Below, piece by piece: positions 59,276 through 64,000 of a DNA stretch of 64,000 nucleotides. Made by a program: the position numbers and the translations under genes. The notes under the pieces are model-generated. The model was not told the origin of the DNA. It did not search any database and saw nothing but the letters and a program-made list of their open reading frames with translations. Position 1 is the first letter of the stretch. Each line of letters starts with the position of its first letter. Origin of the DNA: Deltaproteobacteria bacterium HGW-Deltaproteobacteria-4 (GTDB lineage: Bacteria; Desulfobacterota; Desulfuromonadia; Desulfuromonadales; UBA2197); the NCBI GenBank assembly GCA_002841765.1, contig PHAV01000007.1:1-64000 (forward strand). The letters are read 5' to 3'.

Positions 59276-60910
59276 ATGATCAGTGCCAACAATGTCGCCC
59301 TCGCCTATGGCAAGCGCGTCATCTTCAAAGACGTCAATATCAAGTTTGTCCCCGGCAACTGCTACGGCCTCATCGGCGCCAACGGTTCAGGGAAATCGAC
59401 CTTCCTCAAGATTCTCGCCGGCGAGATCGAAGCGGACAAAGGGACGATCAGCGTCAGCCCCGGCGAGCGCATCGCCGTCCTCCGTCAGGACCAATTTGCC
59501 TTTGACGAAGAGACCGCCTTCAATACCGTGATTCGCGGCCACGAGCGCCTTTTCCAGGTGATGAGCGAGCGCGAGGCGATCTATGCCAAGGCCGACTTCA
59601 CTGAGGCCGACGGCCTGCGCTCCGGCGAACTCGAGTCTGAATTCGCTGAGATGGGCGGCTACGAAGCCGAATCGGAAGCCGCGGTGCTACTCAACGGTCT
59701 TGGCATCCCTGAAGAGTTTCGCCACAAGAAGATGAAGGAACTCGAAGCCGGCGACAAGGTACGCGTCCTCTTGGCGCAGGCCCTCTTCGGCAACCCGGAG
59801 ATCCTCCTTCTTGACGAACCGACCAACCATCTCGATCTCAAATCGATCGCCTGGCTCGAAGATTTCCTTTTCCGCTTTAACAATACCGTTATCGTCGTTT
59901 CCCATGACCGGCACTTTTTGAACCAGGTCTGTACCCACGTCGCCGATATCGACTTTGGCAAGATCACTGTCTATGTCGGCAACTACGATTTCTGGTATCA
60001 GGCGAGCCAGCTGGCCCTCAAGCAGAAGCAGGAAGAAAATCGCAAGTCAACGGACAAGGCGAACGAGCTCAAGGAATTTATCCAGCGCTTCTCCTCGAAT
60101 GCGTCGAAAGCAAAACAGGCGACCTCCCGCAAGAAGCTGCTGGAGAAGATCACCATCGAGGATATGCCGATCTCTTCGCGCAAATATCCCTACGTCGTCT
60201 TCAAACCGGAGCGCCCCTGCGGCGACATCATCCTCGAAATCGACGGTCTGACCAAGACCATCGACGGGGTCAAGGTCCTCGACAACCTCACTCTCTTTGT
60301 CAACAAGGGGGACAAGATTGCGGTGATCGGTGCCAACAGCCAGGCCAAGACCACTCTCTTTCAAATCCTGGCCGGCGAGATGGAGCCAGATTCCGGTACC
60401 TTCCGTTGGGGGATCACCATTACCAGCGCCTACTTCCCGAAGGAGAACAGTTCCTACTTCACCGGGGAGTACACCCTGATCGAATGGCTGCTGCAGTTTG
60501 CCGAAGGGGAAGGCGAAAGCTTTGCCCGCGGCTTTTTAGGCCGCATGCTCTTCTCCGGCGATGACGCGACCAAAAAGGTCAAGGTCCTTTCCGGCGGCGA
60601 GCGGGTCCGCTGCATGCTGGCGAAGATGATGCTCACCAACCCCAACTTTATCATCCTCGACGAGCCGACCAACCATCTTGACCTCGAATCGATCACCGCC
60701 CTCAATAACGGCCTGATCGCTTATAGCGAAGCGATGTTCTTTGCGTCCCACGACCATCAGCTCGTCGCCACCGTCGCCAACCGCATCATCGAACTCTTCC
60801 CGAACGGCTTTATCGATCGTTCGATGAGCTTCGACGATTATCTCGAAAACGAAGAGGTCGCACGGCAACGGGCGATCCTCTGCCCGGAGCAGACGGCACC
60901 GAATCTCTAA
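59276..60910 (+). CDS. ABC-F family ATPase, YbiT-like
   Basis: The 544-residue protein has two ABC domains without membrane parts. Walker A motifs are GANGSGKST and GANSQAKT; Walker B/dimer segments are LLLDEPTNHLDLKS and IILDEPTNHLDLES; the second signature LSGGERVRCML is canonical. The first reads LEAGDKVRVLL, as in YbiT relatives. The interdomain helices (QLALKQKQEENRKSTDKANE) form the P-site tRNA interaction motif linker. ABC-F proteins act on ribosomes. The second Walker A (NSQAKT) departs from N-G-x-G-K-T. Monocistronic, with ribosome site AAAGGAAC. Confidence 0.92.
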   Translation: MISANNVALAYGKRVIFKDVNIKFVPGNCYGLIGANGSGKSTFLKILAGEIEADKGTISVSPGERIAVLRQDQFAFDEETAFNTVIRGHERLFQVMSEREAIYAKADFTEADGLRSGELESEFAEMGGYEAESEAAVLLNGLGIPEEFRHKKMKELEAGDKVRVLLAQALFGNPEILLLDEPTNHLDLKSIAWLEDFLFRFNNTVIVVSHDRHFLNQVCTHVADIDFGKITVYVGNYDFWYQASQLALKQKQEENRKSTDKANELKEFIQRFSSNASKAKQATSRKKLLEKITIEDMPISSRKYPYVVFKPERPCGDIILEIDGLTKTIDGVKVLDNLTLFVNKGDKIAVIGANSQAKTTLFQILAGEMEPDSGTFRWGITITSAYFPKENSSYFTGEYTLIEWLLQFAEGEGESFARGFLGRMLFSGDDATKKVKVLSGGERVRCMLAKMMLTNPNFIILDEPTNHLDLESITALNNGLIAYSEAMFFASHDHQLVATVANRIIELFPNGFIDRSMSFDDYLENEEVARQRAILCPEQTAPNL

Positions 60911-60914
60911 CCTG

Positions 60915-61014
60915 CACACGGATAAAATCTGATTGGATGGATTTCTACGAATTTAAACAACTCAATCGATTTGCTTAATCTGCCTTTATCCGTTCCATCC
61001 ATGTTGTCCGTGTG
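60915..61014. repeat. Diverged palindromic element, copy 4 (100 bp)
   Basis: Starts CACACGGATAAAATCTGATT and ends GTTGTCCGTGTG, sharing the terminal CACACGGAT / ATCC...CCGTGTG of copies 1-3 but shorter and diverged in the middle. It follows the ABC-F gene stop by 4 bp. Confidence 0.6.
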
Positions 61015-61068
61015 AAACAGTCTTTTTTGGTTTAAACTTTCGCAATCAGATCATCAAAGGAGGCCAAG

Positions 61069-61245
61069 ATGGCCAAAAAACCGAACTACTCGTTTGAAAA
61101 ACGCCAGAAAGAGTTGTTGAAGAAGGCGAAGAAAGAAGAGAAGAAACAGCGTAAACTCAACGGCGAAGATGTCGACGACGAGAATGAAGGATCCGACGAC
61201 GACGGTGACGACGAAGAGTCCGAAGACGAAACGACCGGAGCCTGA
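61069..61245 (+). CDS. Small protein with Lys-rich then Asp/Glu-rich halves (58 aa)
   Basis: ATG 61069 follows AAAGGAGGCCAAG. The first 30 residues (MAKKPNYSFEKRQKELLKKA then KKEEKKQRKL) are basic and helical. The last 28 are acidic (EDVDDENEGSDDDGDDEESE), likely disordered. This charge-split pattern is seen in small nucleic-acid or ribosome-associated proteins; role unknown. It ends 3 bp before the YwbE start, so both are one transcript. Confidence 0.68.
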   Translation: MAKKPNYSFEKRQKELLKKAKKEEKKQRKLNGEDVDDENEGSDDDGDDEESEDETTGA

Positions 61246-61248
61246 CCT

Positions 61249-61446
61249 TTGTCCGACGGCACGCAACGGAGCAATATTCGTCCCGGCCTGACAGTGACGA
61301 TCATCCTCAAAAAGGATCAGCGCAGCGGCGCCCTCACCAAAGGGGTGGTCGACAAGATCCTCACCAGCGCCGCAAAGCACACCCGCGGCATCAAGGTCCG
61401 CCTCATTGACGGCCAGGTCGGCCGTGTGCACAGCATCGCCGGATAA
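61249..61446 (+). CDS. ywbE: YwbE family protein
   Basis: The 65-residue protein (TTG start at 61249) matches YwbE: RSNIRPGLTVTIILKKDQRS, then LTKGVVDKILTSAAKHTRGI and a final KVRLIDGQVGRVHSI. It forms a small beta-barrel, likely binding RNA or DNA. The function is unknown. It is read 3 bp after the small charged protein and ended by a strong terminator. Confidence 0.88.
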   Translation: MSDGTQRSNIRPGLTVTIILKKDQRSGALTKGVVDKILTSAAKHTRGIKVRLIDGQVGRVHSIAG

Positions 61447-61451
61447 AGTAT

Positions 61452-61481
61452 AAAAAACCCGCGGCTGCGGGTTTTTTTTTT
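61452..61481 (+). terminator. Terminator after ywbE
   Basis: AAAAAACCCGC, GGCT loop, GCGGGTTTTTTTTTT. A strong hairpin with a T run of at least nine; it can also act on the convergent P-type ATPase transcript. Confidence 0.88.
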
Positions 61482-61500
61482 ACGTCAACTCCCTGTCTCC

Positions 61501-64000
61501 TTAACTCCCTATCTCCAATTCCCTTCTCCGCCGCACCCCCCAACGCCGTCCTTCATCGAGTAGCAGCAGACCCACAGCAAAGGGCCAGGCAAGGAGGAAT
61601 TCACCAAGAGTCAGCGCCGTCGTGCCGAACCAGGGATGGAGCATCGGCACATACACAACGGCCGCAGCGAGGAGGAGTTCGACAGCGATGCCGAGGAGCA
61701 GCCAGCGATTGGAAAAAAGTCCCTGCTGGCAAAGGGATTGGCGGCTGGTCTTGCTGATCAAACCATTTGCCACTTGGCAAAGGATGATCGCCACGAAGAA
61801 GGCGGTGACCGCCTTGAGGTAGAGGGGGTCACTCCCGGTCAGACTTTTCCCCCACTCCCAGCCCCCTGAGTAGAGGACGGTAAAATAAGCATAGAAACCG
61901 GCCGCCGACTCGATAATCCCGAAGAGGCCGTAGGCAAGGAACATCAACTTCGGGCCGACCAGATGCTCGCTGCGGCTGCGCGGCGGCAGCTTCATGATAT
62001 CCGACTCTGCCGGCTCCGAACCGAGAGCGATGGCCGGGAGCATGTCGGTGCCGAGGTCGATGGCGAGAATCAGGATGACGGTGAGCGGCAGCGGGATGCC
62101 GAGGAGGAGAAAGGCGAGAAAGGGGGTGATCTCCGGCACGTTACTGGTGAGGATATAGGAGGTTGCCTTGCGCAGATTGGCAAAGATCGTTCGCCCTTCC
62201 CGCACCGCCGGTAACAAGGTGGCGAAGTTGTCGTCGAGGAGGATCATGTCCGCCGCTTCCCGGGCAACGTCGGTACCGGAAAGTCCCATGGCGACGCCGA
62301 TATCGGCCTGTTTGAGGGCCGGCGCATCGTTGACCCCGTCGCCGGTGACTGCCACCACTTCACCGCGGCGTTGCAGTGCCTGGACGATGCGCAGTTTCTG
62401 CTCCGGCGAGGTGCGGGCAAAGATCACTTCCGGTTGTTCCAGTTCCCAGTCGAGGTGGGCTTCCCGCATGGTACGCAATACTTCACCGGTGATCATGGTC
62501 GGTTTGTCGCTGGTGACAATGCCGACCTGGCGGCCAATAGCCGCCGCCGTCGTCTGATAGTCACCGGTGACCATGATCACCCGCACCCCGGCGCTGCGCA
62601 GCGCCGCCACTGCCGCCGGCACTTCGGGGCGGGGCGGATCGAAGAGACCGGCGAGACCGATGAAGGTATAACCCCCCGCCGGCAGCGCTTCGGCACTCCA
62701 CTCGTCCAGCGCCTCCACCTCTCGCCAGGCAAAGAGGAGGACGCGCTCGCCACGCCGTGCCAGCTCTTCATAGGCGCGCAGATAGGCCTGGCGGTGGTCG
62801 GTCGTGAAAGGTTGCCGGGCGCCATTGATGAGGATGCTGTCGCAACGGGCAATCGCCACGTCCGGCGCCCCCTTGAGGCAGGCGATTGTACTCTCCCCGA
62901 CTTGATTGATCGTCACCATCTCCTTGGTGGCGGCGGAGAAGGGTTCTTCAAAGAGGCGGGGAGCGGCAGCGCGCAGGGCGACAAGATCATGAAAACGACG
63001 GGCAAAATCGAGCAGCGCTGTCTCGGTCGGATCACCAGTAAAAGTCCCATCCGCTGTAATCCGCGCATTGTTGCAGAGGATGGCAACGCGCAAAAATCCT
63101 TCCAGCTCCTCCTTCGCAAAAGCGGTATCGGCTTCGCTGTGGATGCATTCATTGAGAAAGAGGCGTTGCAGGGTCATGCGATTGGCGGTGAGGGTGCCGG
63201 TCTTGTCGGTGCAGATCACCGTGGTACAGCCGAGGGTCTCCACCGATTGCAGGTTGCGAATCAGAGCCTTCTTCCCGGCCATCCGCCGGGCAGCGATGGA
63301 GAGGCAGAGGGTCACCGTCGTCAACATCCCCTCCGGAACATTGGCGACGATGATGCCGATCGCGAAGACCAGTTTTGTCCAGAAGGGGGTATCGACCCAG
63401 AGCAGGCTGAGGGCGAAGACGAGGATCCCCATACTTACGGCGATACTCGTGACGATATGGGTAAACCGGCGGATCTCGCGATGAATCGGTACTTCGCGAA
63501 CTGCCAGGGTCTCGGTAAGCTCGGCGGTGCGGCCGATCTGGCTCTTCATCGCCGTGGCAAATACGATCCCCGTGCCGCTGCCGGCCATAACCACCGTCCC
63601 GGAGAAGACGACGTTACGACTCTCCAGGAGGTTACGGTCAGTGGGGTTGACGGTGCGCAGCTGCGGTTCCGACTCACCGGTCAGGGAGGAGTTGTCGACC
63701 TTGAGACCTGCAACCCGGAGGAGGCGGGCATCGGCGGGAACCTGATCCCCTTCGTCCAAAAGGAGGAGGTCGCCGCGCACCACTTCGCTGGCGGGGATGT
63801 CGAGCTGCTGACCGTCACGCACCACCTTGGCGCGATGCGGCAGCATGCCGCGAAAGCTCGCCATGATCGTTTCGGCTTTGTGCTCCTGCCAGTAGCTGAA
63901 GATGCCGTTGAGGAGGACGACACCGATCAGGGCAATGGCGATAGCCAGACTCCCCTGGCCGGGCGCGACGTATTCTGAGATCAGCGAGAGAACGGCGCCA
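61501..64000 (-). CDS. P-type ATPase resembling Na+,K+-ATPase (type IIC), 5' end missing
   Basis: At least 832 residues are present and the frame is open to the right edge (GVVLLNGIFSYWQEHKAE just inside it), so the N-terminus is missing. The phosphorylation site is TVICTDKTGTLTANRMTLQR. Transmembrane segments match animal Na+,K+-ATPase alpha unusually well: NVPEGMLTTVTLCLSIAARR (helix 4), TSNVPEITPFLAFLLLGIPL (helix 5) and IDLGTDMLPAIALGSEPAES (helix 6), with ESDIMKLPPR and FFVAIILCQ later. The acidic cation ligands in helices 4, 5 and 6 are conserved. It probably exports Na+ or H+, perhaps with K+ uptake; direction and ion are not known. No beta subunit gene is in the window. Confidence 0.86.
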   Translation of the reverse strand, partial: GAVLSLISEYVAPGQGSLAIAIALIGVVLLNGIFSYWQEHKAETIMASFRGMLPHRAKVVRDGQQLDIPASEVVRGDLLLLDEGDQVPADARLLRVAGLKVDNSSLTGESEPQLRTVNPTDRNLLESRNVVFSGTVVMAGSGTGIVFATAMKSQIGRTAELTETLAVREVPIHREIRRFTHIVTSIAVSMGILVFALSLLWVDTPFWTKLVFAIGIIVANVPEGMLTTVTLCLSIAARRMAGKKALIRNLQSVETLGCTTVICTDKTGTLTANRMTLQRLFLNECIHSEADTAFAKEELEGFLRVAILCNNARITADGTFTGDPTETALLDFARRFHDLVALRAAAPRLFEEPFSAATKEMVTINQVGESTIACLKGAPDVAIARCDSILINGARQPFTTDHRQAYLRAYEELARRGERVLLFAWREVEALDEWSAEALPAGGYTFIGLAGLFDPPRPEVPAAVAALRSAGVRVIMVTGDYQTTAAAIGRQVGIVTSDKPTMITGEVLRTMREAHLDWELEQPEVIFARTSPEQKLRIVQALQRRGEVVAVTGDGVNDAPALKQADIGVAMGLSGTDVAREAADMILLDDNFATLLPAVREGRTIFANLRKATSYILTSNVPEITPFLAFLLLGIPLPLTVILILAIDLGTDMLPAIALGSEPAESDIMKLPPRSRSEHLVGPKLMFLAYGLFGIIESAAGFYAYFTVLYSGGWEWGKSLTGSDPLYLKAVTAFFVAIILCQVANGLISKTSRQSLCQQGLFSNRWLLLGIAVELLLAAAVVYVPMLHPWFGTTALTLGEFLLAWPFAVGLLLLDEGRRWGVRRRRELEIGS

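Noticed and set aside
1-64000. tRNA, rRNA or prophage genes
   Set aside because: No cloverleaf with CCA-type ends, rRNA stretch or phage structural gene was recognised in a by-eye read; small RNAs cannot be excluded without a covariance search.

Overview
The window reads as chromosomal DNA of a metal- or sulfur-respiring deltaproteobacterium of the Geobacter/Desulfuromonas type. This is an inference from gene content, since no rRNA gene is present. The evidence is several c-type cytochromes with CxxCH motifs, a histidine kinase carrying a CxxCH motif, a sigma-54 (NtrC-type) regulator, a two-subunit 2-oxoacid:ferredoxin oxidoreductase, a polyferredoxin/DUF362 operon, and the carboxyspermidine route of polyamine synthesis. 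No tRNA, rRNA or CRISPR array was found.

Layout. 1-900: the window opens inside the end of an IS256-type insertion sequence lying within thyX, followed by a decayed NERD-domain gene. 900-3500: a sugar-nucleotide epimerase, an unknown protein and a small conserved protein. 3500-5620: three copies of a 118-bp palindromic element, between small genes (TSCPD protein, thiamine-binding protein, diheme cytochrome, GxxExxY protein), with a partial gene-tail duplication. 5650-12000: outer-membrane phospholipase A facing a minus-strand block of DUF3047 protein, NapH/NapG-like polyferredoxin, DUF362, DUF3467, FG-GAP/ASPIC protein and a small helical protein. 12250-15050: FAH hydrolase, TRIC-type channel, small protein, MshEN/GspE-N protein. 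15140-19600: minus-strand cbiQ-cbiO-ZIP-yajD-crcB and divergent cbiM (metal and fluoride transport). 19650-29010: membrane cytochrome pair, murI, GerMN protein, short metH, Pro-rich protein, heme-motif kinase with NtrC regulator, and fba. 29090-36870: VapBC, a ChaN-PDZ lipoprotein, pfkA, and a polyamine block (speA, nspC, carboxynorspermidine synthase). 37130-42025: korAB, an amino-acid exporter, a DMT transporter and its likely XRE-cupin regulator. 42250-46370: lon, RIO kinase with a 34-residue Lys-rich protein, ychJ. 46520-53190: secreted DUF4382 and IPT/TIG proteins, a RelA/SpoT-type synthetase, an LCIB-like candidate carbonic anhydrase, a pentaheme cytochrome and a beta-carbonic anhydrase. 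53320-57710: FAD reductase plus CFA-type methyltransferase, nucleotidyltransferase, LysR and a small winged-helix protein. 57714-59090: a decayed stretch with an OST-HTH/LOTUS remnant and a frameshifted MntA next to an intact HepT. 59276-64000: ABC-F protein, two small proteins, and a P-type ATPase that closely resembles animal Na+,K+-ATPases and is cut by the right edge.

How genes work together: cbiMQO form an ECF metal importer. speA, nspC and the saccharopine-dehydrogenase-like gene form the arginine-to-carboxyspermidine route, lacking only agmatine processing. The kinase and NtrC regulator form one two-component system. The two carbonic-anhydrase-type genes flank a multiheme cytochrome. 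The 7245-9715 genes look like a periplasmic electron-transfer module of unknown purpose.
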